From positions 276,092,000 through 276,155,999 of the forward strand of contig OW240913.1 of NCBI GenBank assembly GCA_933207985.1: a DNA stretch of 64,000 bases, read 5' to 3'. A program made the position numbers and the translations under genes. Origin of the DNA: Pelobates cultripes (Eukaryota > Chordata > Amphibia > Anura > Pelobatidae). The notes below the pieces were generated by a model. The model was not told where the DNA came from. It made no database searches and worked only from the letters and a program-made list of their open reading frames with translations. This document shows positions 21,001 to 33,472 of this stretch, in pieces (the stretch's first letter is position 1; each line of letters begins with the position of its first letter).

Positions 21001-21240
21001 TTATTACAGCAGACATAGTTAGCAGGTCCACACTTTAGCTACAATTGTAACCTTTGCATTTAGTTTAGCAGACATCAGAGTCCATTGAATTGTATTTATA
21101 CAGTCAAAGCAAATTTTCAAATCTGAGCCTGTATCTTTAATAAAAACTGTAACCGGAATGTTTTGAGTTTGTGCAATTTGGAGACACACTTTTCCCAATT
21201 TAAACACCAAGCCTTTAAGCAACACTTTCCTCTATTTATA
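21001..21240 (-). promoter_or_regulatory. TATA box to poly(A)-signal module, conserved in both duplicates
   Basis: On the minus strand TATAAATAG (21240-21232) is followed after about 230 bases by AATAAA (21007-21001 region), with an uninterrupted reading frame of some 68 codons between but no ATG at its start. The same three features recur at 24721-24713, 24706-24500 and near 24484 in copy 2. The layout is that of an LTR (U3 TATA, R, poly(A) signal). No TG...CA boundaries were found, so the LTR idea is a guess. Confidence 0.3.
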
Positions 21241-21922
21241 CAATACCTATCAGAGGGTTAAGTTAGCAGCTTGAGCCAAAACAGTGATTCGATTTCTAAA
21301 CAAAATCTTACAAACACCTGGCTGTTAAAAACTAATATACTAAGAATTAAAGCTAATTAAATGCTTTTAATTACTTTATAGACATAGTAATCCACACAAT
21401 AATTTAGCAGGTTAATTTCCTACTTTAGCGGAAAACAAATCCCTTGTTGGATTGCTTCTGTGGGACTTTAGCGTAAATGTTTTAAATGGCCCTTACTCTC
21501 TACAAATGATTGCTACACCTGTGAACTTCATCTGTTAATATTGGCACTTTCAGATTTCTAAACTCATTGACCACGGGCACCTGATCTTTATAGTTTAAAG
21601 ACCATATTATTAATTTGTGCCTTCTCATGAAGACCTGAATGCACATGATTTATAGAAAACAAAATTAAAATCTATCCATTGTCAATGATTGGAATATCCA
21701 TGCATTGCCAAATGAGACCTGGGAAGTTGTCTGATATGATAATTTAATCATTAGAAATTTGGAGTAGTCCTGCTTTCAAATATATATATATACTACAGCA
21801 CCTCATACTGCACCACCACACCCATTATGCTCCAGATACACGCTAGATCCCTTACCAAACTCTGGATCATCTAATCTACACACACACATACACACAGTAG
21901 ATCCCTATATACACTCTGAATC

Positions 21923-21960
<38 letters not shown>

Positions 21961-22319
21961 TTCTATACAAACTCTGGGTTCTTTACACACTAGCTCACCT
22001 ACACACACTACATTCCTGACATACAAACTCTGGATGCCCTATGCACACACTACATTCTTTGTTAACAAACACATACTATATTCTCTAAACACACACTCTC
22101 TACAACCCCTACACACACTACAGCCCGTATGCACACACTTGCTACATCCCCAATACACACTATGCCCCCTATACACACACACTCTCTATAGCCCTAGCCA
22201 CACATATTACACCACACACACAAATGAAATCGACCTATTTACACAATACCACACCACAATCAGCTCACTCTACACACACGCAATCCCACAAGCATGCTCC
22301 AAATATATGCACAATATGC

Positions 22320-22576
22320 TTTCCTCTCCCTTTTTTCCTCTGGTTTCCCACTTATGGAGACACCAGAGACAAGTTAAAAGCAAACACAGCGGTTATTAAA
22401 TTTGCTTGCACTGCACAGAACAAATACAGGGCCTTTTTCTCATGCTAGAGCTCTTCAGAGGGGGCATGCTTGTCATTAGTGATGACAAAACACACCCTCT
22501 CTGGCCCTGCCCCCTTCTCATGGGGCCGCTGTGATTGAAACATGCCCGGGCCGAAATATTTTCCCAGTCTGGCCCT
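22320..22576. mobile_element. hAT-like terminal fragment in copy 2
   Basis: Duplicate of the fragment at 19600-19863, ending tcccagtctggccctgg. It has small length differences from copy 1 (about 60 bp around 22455 differ in the arrangement of short phrases). Confidence 0.4.
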
Positions 22577-22578
22577 GG

Positions 22579-22634
22579 TTTTGATCCTCCAGTGTCTTTA
22601 TCAAGATCTTGATAAAGACCCCGGAGGGTTGAAA
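22579..22634. repeat. 56-bp palindromic PLE leader fragment, copy 2
   Basis: Copy of the palindrome at 19865-19920 inside the second duplicated segment; the centre is between 22606 and 22607. It has more mismatches between arms (about four) and the GAAAC box has become GAAAT, so it is further decayed. Confidence 0.6.
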
Positions 22635-22704
22635 TGTTTATGTATAGATTGTGATAATTTTTTAATCCACTTGGAAAACCGAGAGAGTGCTCCTGTCTTT
22701 ACTT

Positions 22705-22757
<53 letters not shown>

Positions 22758-25262
22758 AAACAATACACCCACATAACCACAGACACACACAATCACAGAC
22801 CCACACATACAGTCACAAACCTACACACACAATCACACACATAATTAGACATACACACACAAACATCACATACATACACACGTAATAATTAAGAGGTCCA
22901 CCCAGCCTCCCTACTTTGCTCTGGCAGGGCTGGAATAGATCTTCAGTCTCTAGTGATCAATGGTTGCTTCTGGGATCCCTGTGCTCTTCCCTCATGTGCC
23001 CTGTAATGATGATGATGCCAGTTCATTGCATGGCAGAGGCACACAGTTATACACATATACTGTCAAATACAGCCACAGGAACATAGTTACCCACACACAG
23101 CCAAACACAGTTACAGGCAGACAGTCCCATACTAACAGTTGCAGGAAGACAGTCACACACACATGGCTACAGGCAAACAGTCACAAACACACCGGTAAAG
23201 GCCGTCACATGCACCATTACAGGCAGACTGTAACACAGTCAAAGGCAGCATCACACAGTCACAGGTAGACAGCCACACACACACAGTCACAGACAGTCAC
23301 ACACACACACAGTCATAGGCAGACAGCCACATACAAAGGCACAGACAGACAGTCACACACACAGTCACAATCAGCCAGTCGTACAAGCAGTCACGGGCAG
23401 TCACACACACAGTTACAGACAGTCACAGGCAGACAGTCAAATACAAAGTCGCAGGCAGTCAGTCACACACAGTTACAGGCAAACAGTCACACACACTTGC
23501 ACAGGCAGACAGTCACACACAAAGTCTCAGACAGTCACAGGCAGACAGTCACACACACACAGTGACAGACAGTCATACACAGTAACAGAGAGTCGCAAGC
23601 AGACAGTCACAGGCAGTCACACAGTTACAGGCAAACAGTCACACACACTTGCACAGGCAGACAGTCACACACAAAGTCTCAGACAGTCACAGGCAGACAG
23701 TCACACACACACAGTGACAGACAGTCATACACAGTAACAGAGAGTCACAGGGAGACAGTCACACACAGTCACAGACAGTCACAGACGCAGTCATAGACAG
23801 ATAGTCACACAAACAGTCACAGACAGTCACAGACAGTCATACACACAGTCACAGACAGTCAAACACACAGTCACAGGCAGACAGACACAATCACAGTTAC
23901 ACACACAACTCACTTACTGACAGTATGGGCTGAAGTCCCTGATGTGTAGTTGTTGGGGAAGCAAGGACTCCTTCCTGCTACCCTTCAGTGTGCAGCAGTA
24001 AGAGCAGCAAATGGAGGCTGCCTTTAGCGCCGCCCCCGCGTCCCATGTATATATGCCCGCATGGTCGATTTGGCTCCGCCCCCAACTATCTGTGAAGTTC
24101 TCCTGCTGCTCTCCTGTCAGCCCCTGTGTGTGAGCTGTGTGGCTGCCCGGTGCTCCTGCTGCTATGGCGCCCTGTGTAGCCACACAGCTGTGAAGCCACA
24201 GCTAATACACCTCCAAGGCCAGCCCAGTACAAAGATCAACTCTGCCAACATTAAAACGTAAGCAATGCTTGCACAGTGAGCCTGGGAGAACTCTGTGAAG
24301 GAAACATCATCAGGAAAGCCGCACAAGCAGCAGCGGAAAAGCTGAAATAACAAGAAACTTGATCAATTACAATGCTGCCTCCTGTAAAATGTAGTTGCTG
24401 TGCATAGTAAAGAGTCTGACCATGTTGTTTCCTATTACCAGCAAATTTTAATGTCACTTGTGTTCTGGAGTGCTGCATAGTTTATTTCAGCAGACATAGT
24501 TAGCAGGTCCACACTTTAGCTAGAATTGTAACCTTTGCATTTAGTTTAGCAGACATCAGAGTCCACTGAATTGTATTTATACAGTCAAAGCAAATTTTCA
24601 AATCTGAGCCTGTATCTTTAATAAAAACTGTAACTGGAATGTTTTGAGTTTGTGCAATTTGGAGACACACTTTTCCCAATTTAAACACCAAGCCTTTAAG
24701 CAACACTTTCCTCTATTTATACAATACCTATCAGATGGTTAAGTTAGCAGCTTGAGCCAAAACAGTGATTCGATTTCTAAACAAAATCTTACAAACACCT
24801 GGCTATTAAAAACTAATATACTAAGAATTAAAGCTAATTAAATGCTTTTAATTACTTTATAGACATAGTAATCCACACAATAATTTAGCAGGTTAATTTC
24901 CTACTTTAGCGGAAAACAAATCCCTTGTTGGATTGCTTCTGTGGGACTTTAGCGTAAATGTTTTAAATGGCCCTTATTCTCTACAAATGATTGCTACACC
25001 TGTGAACTTCATCTGCTAATATTGGCACTTTCAGATTTCTAAACTCATTGACCATGGGCACCTGGTCTTTATAGTTTAAAGACCATAGTATTAATGTGTG
25101 GGTTCTCATGAAGACCTGAATGCACATGACTTATAGAAAACAAAATTAAAATGTCTATCCATTGTCAATGATTGGAATAGCCATGCATTGTAAATGAGAC
25201 CTGAGAAGTTGTCTGCTATGATGATTTAATCATTAGAAATTTGGAGCAGTCCTGCTTTTAAA

Positions 25263-26446
25263 TATAGTGAGATTTTAATTTTTAATTTTTTTTTTTTATT
25301 AAATTTGAGCAGAACATTTATTTACATTTAATCTTATCAAATTGATGGTGGCAGTATTATTCTTAATTTTTCACTTAATTTAAAAATGCAAGAAATGAAT
25401 ACATATTTAATACAACTTTATTACAATTTAAAAAACAAACAAAGCTGTTCATACAGGATTTTTCTCTCCTTCAGCTATTATTAATCTATGAAGTGAAAAC
25501 ATTGCAAATTCAGACTAATGCTTTGCATATTTTTAACCTTTTCCCCTAATGCTTATTTTTGGTGCAAGGACTAAAGTCCACCAGATATCGGTTTCCACAG
25601 TTATGACACGGATATCCACTCATGGCAGTTCTCAAACTGAAAAGTTTGCTATGCATGTTAAACATTTTGCTTGCCTTGGAGAACTTTGAGGTAATATGTA
25701 AACATATTGTACTAAAAATGTGGATGTAACTATAACTGGAAAATCTGCTGCATGATCAGTAGACTTCTACGGGCATGAACTAAGAGTTCTATCCAGATCG
25801 TACCATGCCCTGAGATCTCGTGGACACTTAACTAACAGCATGAACAAGCTCATGCAAACAGTAAATCATCAATCTAAAACTTATCTTGCGGGCATGTGCT
25901 AAGTGAGCTCTTCCTAATAGCGGGAGAGTCACGTGCAAATCTAGGCTACGTGATTGTACTTGCAATTCACAAGGTTGTTAGCTTATGATTCATCTTAACC
26001 GAATTTAACCCTTTCACCTGTTTTTTTTTTAACTATTGTAAAACTGTTTCACTCAATTAAAAAAATTTAAATATAGACTTTGCTTTTGCTATTCATATAT
26101 CTTTTAAAAGCGGCACACAAGTATACAGCTTTTCTTTTTTTGGAGGTGGAGTATTCTCAGTGGCATCTACTTGGCCTGCAGTTAATTAACATTTTGCAGA
26201 CTTGTAATGTAGCATTCTTTCAGACAATATAGATAGAATAGTGTTTTGTTTTCTTTATTAAAAAGCAGAAAAAACAGCACATATGAAAATATTTTCACTT
26301 TTTATTCTTCTTCTGCCACAAGTATATGATGACAGAGTACAATAATTTGAATGTCTTGTTGATGTCTATAAAATATGTAATTCTCAGTGGCTAAAATAAG
26401 GGATACAACATATCTGAGCCTAAAATAAATATAAAGTACTGGTATT
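25263..26446. other. AT-rich single-copy DNA, no gene
   Basis: 1.2 kb without open frames of note, repeats or transposon ends that I can recognise, apart from homopolymer T runs near 25285 and 26020. Confidence 0.5.
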
Positions 26447-26454
26447 CCAATCAA

Positions 26455-27902
26455 CAGGGCTGGCCTTAGGGGTGTGCACGCTGTGTGGCTGTAGAGGGTG
26501 CCGTGGTAAGGTCTAGCAGGGGGCAGTGCAGTCAGTGTCAGAATTTCAAAAAACAGCTGCAAATAAGGGAGGCGGTGTGGAGCTAAAAGACACACACACA
26601 GTCACACACAGACATAGGCAAAACTTCACACACAGTTACAGGCAGACAGTCACACAGTTACAAGTGGACAGTCACATACACACACAGTTACAGGTAGCCA
26701 CATACAGTCACAGGCAGACATTCACACACACAGTCACAGACAGACAGTCAGATAAGCATTCACAGAAAAACAGGCACAGGCAGAAAGTCCCACATAGTCA
26801 CAGGCAGACAGTCACATACATGCACTGGGTGAGGGTGGAGAGGCACTGCAGTCCCTGGTATCTAGTTGTTGGTGAAGCAGTGACTCCTTTCTACTTCCCA
26901 CAAAGCAGTAACTGAGCAGCGGGTTCAGGCTGCATTTAGCTCTGCATTTAGCGGGTTCAGGCTGCATTTAGCTCTGCAGTGAAGTGCAGAGCTAAATGCA
27001 GCCTGAACCCGCTGCTCAGTTACTGCTTTGTGGGAAGTAGAAGGGAGTCACTGCTTCGCCAACAACTAGATACCAGGGACTGCAGTGCCTCTCCACCCTC
27101 ACCCAGTGCATGTATGTGACTGTCTGCCTGTGACTATGTGGGACTTTCTGCCTGTGCCTGTTTTTCTGTGAATGCTTATCTGACTGTCTGTCTGTGACTG
27201 TGTGTGTGAATGTCTGCCTGTGACTGTATGTGGCTACCTGTAACTGTGTGTGTATGTGACTGTCCACTTGTAACTGTGTGACTGTCTGCCTGTAACTGTG
27301 TGTGAAGTTTTGCCTATGTCTGTGTGTGACTGTGTGTGTGACTGTCTGCCAGTGACTGTATGTGGCTGCCTGTAACTGCGCCTGTGTGACTTTCTGGCTA
27401 TAACTGTGTGTGTGACTATGTGCGAGTGACTATGTGCATGTGGCTGTAATTGACAGTATATGTGTATAACTGTGTACATCTCACTGTGTGTTTGACTGTG
27501 TCACTGTGTGCATGTGACACTGCAATAATACACACCTGCATTCACACATGGGCCTACAAGCATTTTTTTTTTAAATCTGAATGAAATACCCATCACAAAT
27601 ATCACACAATGATATTCAATATACCTTTAACAAATATCACAAATGGATGCGGATGCACATTCTAGATTCTCAGCACACTGGACCACCAGAGATCAGCATA
27701 CACCCCTCCTTGCAAGGTAACAACAGGGAAGGGGGAATAAATAATTTTGGGGGGATTCTCTAATAATTATTAAATTAATAAAGCCCATACACAAACACTA
27801 CATCCCTATATGTGCACTATACATGGATGAGATGTTGTGACCAGGGACAGTCACCGTGAACATTTTTCACACAGGACACGTAAAGGTCTAAGGCCAGCCC
27901 TG
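26455..27902. mobile_element. hAT-type non-autonomous element with giant internal hairpin
   Basis: Terminal inverted repeats cagggctggccttag (26455-26469) and ctaaggccagccctg (27888-27902) are exact complements over 15 bp and are flanked by the 8-bp target duplication ccaatcaa (26447-26454, 27903-27910). An 8-bp duplication with a CAGGG terminus is the hAT signature. The inside is a minisatellite of cagtcacaggcagaca-type units arranged as a long inverted repeat (26591-27340), then CA/GT-rich DNA. No transposase. Frames of 80-130 codons inside are minisatellite translation. Confidence 0.88.
26591..27340. repeat. ~360-bp-arm inverted repeat inside the hAT element
   Basis: Left arm 26591-26978 and right arm 26985-27340 are near-identical complements around the loop gtgaag (26979-26984). 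The left arm is 32 bp longer because the phrase starting gcgggttcaggctgc occurs twice in it (26919-26950 and 26951-26978). Otherwise I see only one or two base differences over 356 bp. Confidence 0.92.
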
Positions 27903-27910
27903 CCAATCAA

Positions 27911-29520
27911 TGCAGTAATGTGACAGAGTCACACTATGGACATTTTTCATTAAATCACGATACCCATATTTTGATTTGATTGGTCCTAGAATGGTAATAT
28001 TTAGATCATTTATATAGATTATCTGTTTTGAAAAATATCTATAATTTGTTTTGGAAAAACTCTCTTTACAGTCGTTTCAGGCAAAATGTTGCATTTGTTT
28101 AAAATATATTTTATTAATTATTTTGCGACAAACTGTCTCAAAATTTATGTTCTGGTATCATTATTATTTATGTTCCATTATGCATTTCAATCCACCTATA
28201 TCATCTTCTAGATTGTAGTATTAGGAATACAGGACAAGATCTATACATTTTGTTTGTAATTTCCCGAGTCATAGCATGACGGGGTGCAGGCTGCCAGGGA
28301 CTGAGCATCTTTATTTAACGGTGAAATTAAAGACACACATAGGATGGTCAATTCAATATTATCTGAAGATTTAGGAGAAGAGTTATTTTTTGATCCAAGA
28401 ATAACCAGAGTATTTCTAGACTTCTTCATAAACATATTAAAAGAAAAAAATATTTATTATTCAGCTGAAATCACGCATTATTATTGTTTAGACTGCAACT
28501 ATTTTTCAGAATTTGTGACTTTTTTTGTTTTCACACGAGGCAATGTACTGCTATCCTCTCGTGAATTTTACTGATTTACAAGTACCCATTAAAAACATAA
28601 TCCAAGATTCTTTTCTTCTAATGTTCTTTGTCATAATCTAACTTCTAATTCATGGTGTGGATCATTATAAACTTAATATGCTATATCTATATTTCACTAA
28701 ATGTCTGATTAAATAATGATATCTCTTAAACATTTAAAAAAAAATGTTCCTGTCATCTAGTAGTATGAAACACTTCATTGCTCCTCAAAGACAGATTCTC
28801 TTATTGAGTGCCAGTCAAATGGGATACTTTATGTAAATTACAACTCCTTAGGGAATTAGGCCCAAAAGTAATCAGCCATTTACGCACCTGTTCTAAAGAT
28901 TTCTCTTCTTCATCTTTAAGGAATAAGCTTTGACATTATGTTAAAAAGCAGGGCTGATTATGAATTGACAAAGTGTTGCAATTAAATGCAATGAAATATA
29001 TGAGATGTATGTCTGATTACCAGTAAAATTAAAGATCTTAAAACCATGCTAATAAAAGGCTGACCAACCTATATATGTCATGGTTGTAGAGTCATTCTGA
29101 AACCGCTGGGTTAATAATAATCTCTAGTTTCAAAAATACTGAATGACTTATATGCACTCACAGGGAGTTTCATCTTTGCATATCTTACAACTAGTCATAT
29201 TATAACTATATTGCTTACTTGAACACAGAATGGAAGAAAATGGGAAAAAAATAAAAAAATAGCAGGAAACTGTGGAGAGGTGGGAAATGAAGCAGACACA
29301 AAAATAAGTAAAAAAGACATCTAGGCATAAATGAAAAGAAACAATGGAAGTGGAAGCAGACAATAAAATGAGGGAAAAAACAAGAAGGAAATAGGGGAAA
29401 TAAATATAAACAGAAGAGATGAACAAAGTGGATGCAAACATAAAAGGAAGGCAATATTAGATCAGGCATATTAAGAAGAAGAGAAAAAATGGTTTTAAAT
29501 ATAAATGGATGGAAGATAGC
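27911..29520. other. AT-rich single-copy DNA, no gene
   Basis: 1.6 kb with no convincing coding frame, terminal repeat or array. A purine-rich stretch (29220-29450) gives spurious open frames on the minus strand. Confidence 0.5.
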
Positions 29521-29620
29521 TTAAAGGAACACTCCAAACAACATAACCACTACAGAACCTTATTGAGGTTATGCTGCCAAGAGTGCATTGGATCCCAGAG
29601 TTTTAGAATTGTTTGGCTCC
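29521..29620 (+). mobile_element. T2-like MITE terminus (fragment)
   Basis: ttaaaggaacactcc at 29521 matches the TTAAAGG terminus of T2-type MITEs, seen complete at 57653-58164. The following ataaccac..tattgaggttatg phrase is also typical of that group. The other end is missing; the right boundary is uncertain. Confidence 0.5.
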
Positions 29621-29651
29621 TTACCTGAGATCTGTCATACACTATGACCTG

Positions 29652-30445
29652 CCTAAATGCCCAACTTTTAGCAATTAATCAGAACAATGAACATCCCAAG
29701 AGTCCCGGTGAAAAACAAAGTCCAAAAAATTTTAAGAAAAAATAAAAACAACTACATGGATTGTGACAATACACTCCTAATATCGTCTGTGAGTACTACA
29801 TCTGACAGAGAGCTCTCCTGCTTGGGAGCTCTCCTGAGCTAAGCCCTGCAGTGCACAGATAGCTCATTGGCTGAGAGCATCAACTGATTATTCTCAGCCA
29901 ATGGTCTAGACTCTGAACGCCTGGGCTTTGGTCAGATAGAGAGGTTCTGGCTCTCTGTCAGATGTAGCTGATTGGGCACCCAACAGACCATTCTAAAACA
30001 GGTGTACTATGCTCCTGTCATCAAATTATGTCAATAATTGTAATTTCTTATAAGGACTTAAGAAGGCCAAATAACTTTGAATGCTTCACATCATTATTAA
30101 TTATTACTCGCTTCATTATAAAGTTTGATGTCGCCAATTTCTACATTAATTCTCAAATTATTGGTAATATATTTCTCCTTTAAACTATTATAAATATTCA
30201 GTGATACTATGCTTCTAAAGCTATAAATTTTGTTTCCATATATTCAAGACTAAATTTGCCATAAATAATTACATCAAAAGCTGTTTCATAAAATGATACC
30301 TAAATGCCCAACTTTTAGCAATTAATCAGAACAATGAACATCCCAAGAGTCCCGGCGAAAAACATAAGTCCAAAAGATTTCAAGAAAAAATAAAAACAAC
30401 TACATGGATTGTGACGATACACCTCTAATATTGTCCATGGGTACT
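29652..30445 (+). repeat. Direct repeat, 145 bp, 500 bp apart
   Basis: 29652-29796 and 30299-30445 are direct copies (about 93% identical), starting cctaaatgcccaac and ending at gtact. The DNA between contains a short inverted stretch around gagagctctcctgcttgg (29810-29950). Origin unknown; possibly the two long terminal segments of one element. Confidence 0.8.
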
Positions 30446-30504
30446 TCCATTAACTTGCACTGCTGATCACTATACTAAGTGCTATGACCTGGGCTTGGAG
30501 TTTC

Positions 30505-30872
30505 TTTATCCACCAGCATTCACATTAAAGCAGATCTTGGATAGTTACAGCAAGGAAAGAGACATCAGGATATACAAACTACATTATCTGGGCCAGTTTG
30601 ATTGCTTGAGTCGATGCAGGAGCCATGCTGGAAGCCTCTGGTTGTGGTTCAGACACTCCATTCTGCTGCTCAGCACATGTTGCATCCCTCAGCAGTGCTC
30701 TGAGCTCTGGTGTGCATCTCCAGTCAATTTTATCCACCAGCATTCACATTAAAGCAGATCTTGGATAGTTGCAGCAGGGAAAGAGACAACCAGCTTCTTT
30801 CTTGTTACAAACAGCAACTGCCTTTATTTTCACTTCACATCAGGATATACAAACTACATTTCTCCTCCCCCA
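30505..30872 (+). repeat. Direct repeat with internal deletion
   Basis: 30505-30588 (tttatccaccagcattcac...) recurs at 30729-30872, where about 60 extra bases (containing caaccagcttctttcttg) interrupt the match. The unit may be an LTR or a SINE-like piece; nothing decides it. No gene. Confidence 0.65.
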
Positions 30873-31109
30873 TCTGCAAGTCCACCTTGACAACCAAAAC
30901 ATACCTAGATCAGCCAGGAAGATATCTCAGCATGGGGAGAGGCTTTGCATCTTGTGCCATGTGACACATTAAAGTCTATTTTTATCACCTGGATAATATA
31001 CATGACATGTTGCTTTACGCAAAAGAGAAGAGTTTCCCCAGCACTAATCAGATTCCTCAATAGACAAATTATTTTACAGGAACTCAAACAAGTCAATAAT
31101 GAATTGTTA

Positions 31110-31634
31110 ATGTCTAAACACTGGATTAATTGAATAATATCCCACTCCCTACTAAGGCTAGTGGGGACCCTGGTTTTTAAAATGAAAATCCAATACATTC
31201 AAATTTCTCCATTATGTTTTCTGTAGGTTGCCTCCTCTTGGTGCTAGCCTACATCTTTGTATGTCAAAGTGAAAAAAAAAATCAAAATTTCCTCCTACAC
31301 ATGAATGGAAATGCTTGGACACTGAAGTTTGTTTTGTGGATTCCATTCTCATAATATATACATGCTTTGATATCCTAGTCTTTGGTTTTTGTTTGGTTTG
31401 GCCAACATATTGTTGTTGCCATTTTTTGCTGGTTGGTTGATAAATGAATCCATCAGTAGAGCAATTAATAAAATCTCTGATTTCATATTTTATACCTGTG
31501 TTAGAAGATGTAAAAATTGTATTGTTATTTACATATTTACAACAGCTATATCTATCAGTTCCACATCTGTACATGCCTAAGCAATTGTCATAGTCATGTT
31601 CTATTCTGCTGACATTTATTTGTAACAAAAACAC
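31110..31634 (-). pseudogene. Penelope-like element, GIY-YIG nuclease end (second subfamily)
   Basis: Reads C-to-N on the plus strand. The linker has the cysteine pattern seen in some PLEs (YRCGTDRYSCCKYVNNN, about 31575-31525), then YEIRDFINCSTDGFIYQ and QQYVGQTKQKPKTRISKHV (31430-31370), the GIY-YIG core with the first tyrosine positions altered. The last block, YWIFILKTRVPTSLSREW (31197-31144), is in another frame. RT is absent. It differs in sequence from the copies at 1-822 and 54761-56700, so it belongs to another subfamily. Confidence 0.72.
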
Positions 31635-31727
31635 TAGTTTAAAGGATTAAACCCATCTTGCACTGCTGCTAAACTTAGATTTATAGAATTCCTAATAAAT
31701 GAAAATCCTATCTAAAATGGAAAGATG

Positions 31728-32110
31728 GGGGGCGGAGCCGTTCAGACGCCATTTCAAACGGCTCCTGAAAATCTTACCTAATCTCCTCCAAATCAAAATA
31801 ATCTCACACAATCCAGTGATCACAAACCCCTCAGAAGAACAAGGGGCTCCTGCTGCATTGACTGATGCCCTTCTTTGCATCACCCAAAATGTCCAAGCGG
31901 AGACACAGGCCTGGGACCTACACCACACGCACGAAGCAAGATTGGGAGTTGACTACTCTGCAGTGCCTACAGGGCTGAAGATTGATCAATTTCTTAGAGC
32001 CAGGAAGATATCTCAGCATTCTGGGACAAGTGCATCTTTCTTTGCTTGTTATTTTTATGGAGGAACACTTCTTCCTGAGCCTAGTACACTAGCCAAAAGG
32101 TGAGTTGAAA
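31728..32110 (+). other. Possible L1 5' leader fragment
   Basis: A G-run and gcggagcc at 31728-31738 resemble the 5' ends of the L1 copies at 34822 and 11187. The 134-codon open frame (31699-32103) has no domain I recognise. The phrase agccaggaagatatctcagc (about 32000) also occurs at 30911-30930, hinting at a common source of these fragments. Confidence 0.3.
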
Positions 32111-33472
32111 AAGGTGGCAATTATCTGCTCTTAGAAGTGTGTTGTCTGCTTTTTTTTTCTATAAACAGAGATTATAGAGGTTCATACGTGTGGTGGCCAC
32201 CCCAGTAGGATGAGGAGTTTTGCCGCCAGTGATGTTCTTTCCCCCTATTCAGAGTGATGCCTTCAAATCCCAAGATTGGTATAGCTGTGTAGCTCTGGCA
32301 TAGTGATTATAGCTAGCATAGTGGTTCCCTACAAACATGAGATGAGACTCTAAGTTGAGGGTAAGCAGGTGATGATTTATTGGTGGCCACACTGGTCTTT
32401 TAGGACAATCCCCATGAAAGGGGCACTCCCCTCTGGACCTCAGAGTAAACCACAGTAAAAACAGATACACCATTCCATTTGCTCTCAGATCCAGAACACT
32501 CCCATACAAAGTAAGTCTATCCCTCCTCTGTACCTGGGAGATAATTAAGTCAAGCACTGTACTAAACTCAATTATCTCCAGACACAAAAAAAACATTTTC
32601 ACAACATATTAAAAATGCCCCTAAACCACATGGAAACCCCAATATAGACATATTCCCTGATAGCCCCAATCATATCCAAAAATCACCCAGATCGGTTCAG
32701 GGGTTTAGGATTTCCATGGAAGTCTCAGTTTGACGGACCACACATGAGGCTCCTGCTCCAAAATAATTCCAAGAAATCAGGCTGTGGGGTCAGTCTCTTT
32801 CAGGGGTGAAAAAATAGAATAAAAGTACCGAACGTAACCGTTCATGAATACAGCCAGTCTTTAGTTCTGGTTCGGGAGCTGGTTCGGGAGCTTGCTCCCA
32901 CCAAACGCCATTCACTTCTCATGTTATTTGCTGAACTTTCGTGGAAGTGGAAGTTCTAGCGGTGTTCGCGCCGTCAAGTGCCAGATTTTAGTTCCATGCA
33001 TTTGATGACCAAACATCACTGTACGTGTTCACAGCTAAAGATGGCTGCTGCAGAGGTGAAAGAGGTTAATGGGCAGCATACGCCTGCCCTGGGTGGTCTG
33101 GCATTACGATAGATGATTTGGTATACATAATAGATAGGTCTCAGGCGTTTGTATACCGAACTATGGAGTATATCAAATAAGTACCAAAATTCACATTCAG
33201 GGATAGGGAATCTGTCACACATTTAGCTGCAAATCCCAAAACATTTTCTTAAACTCACTAATATATTTAGTAAATGTTAGATTCCATTCTTCACTATCCA
33301 ATTTACCTGCAATTTGCCTGCCCTTACTAACAAATTACCTATGCAAATTGATATGAAATATTGTTCTTGTATTTTATTGTACCCCATTAGTAAGGATGCA
33401 ATGTTTTGTGGACATTCAGGACATACTTGAAATTGAGAGAAATTTCAAGTATCCTTCCTGGTAAAATATAGT
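32111..33472. other. Unclassified DNA, no gene
   Basis: 1.36 kb. 32230-32790 contains phrases that look like the R-U5 part of an LTR on the minus strand (aataaatcatcacc at about 32380-32367), but no termini can be fixed. The rest is without features. Confidence 0.35.

Larger units (their letters stand above)
19056..21778 (+). repeat. Segmental tandem duplication, copy 1
   Basis: This 2.7-kb stretch and 21779-25262 are head-to-tail copies, starting with actacagcacc...ctgcaccac after an AT tract and ending with gtcctgcttt just before AT bases. In order each contains: CA-rich repeats; a hAT-like end; a palindromic PLE leader fragment; a (TA)n tract; a minisatellite of cagacagtcacacacagtca-type units; and about 780 bp of non-repetitive DNA (20995-21778). 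Identity in the non-repetitive part looks above 95%. The junction between copies falls inside (AT)n at 21778-21794. Confidence 0.85.
21779..25262 (+). repeat. Segmental tandem duplication, copy 2
   Basis: Second copy of the segment described for 19056-21778. It is longer because its minisatellite is expanded and because 23909-24475 has no counterpart in copy 1. That extra 567 bp contains a stretch (about 23932-24010, with gtagttgttggggaagca) related to the hAT element at 26455-27902, which suggests that the minisatellite of this segment derives from the same element family. Copy 1 has probably lost the corresponding part. Confidence 0.85.

Noticed and set aside
26526..26915. 129-codon frame and its mirror on the minus strand (27016-27267)
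   Set aside because: Both lie in the arms of the hAT hairpin and are repeat translation of the two complementary copies.
31699..32103. 134-codon plus-strand frame as a host exon
   Set aside because: No recognisable domain, no splice-site support, and sequence at its start resembles an L1 leader.
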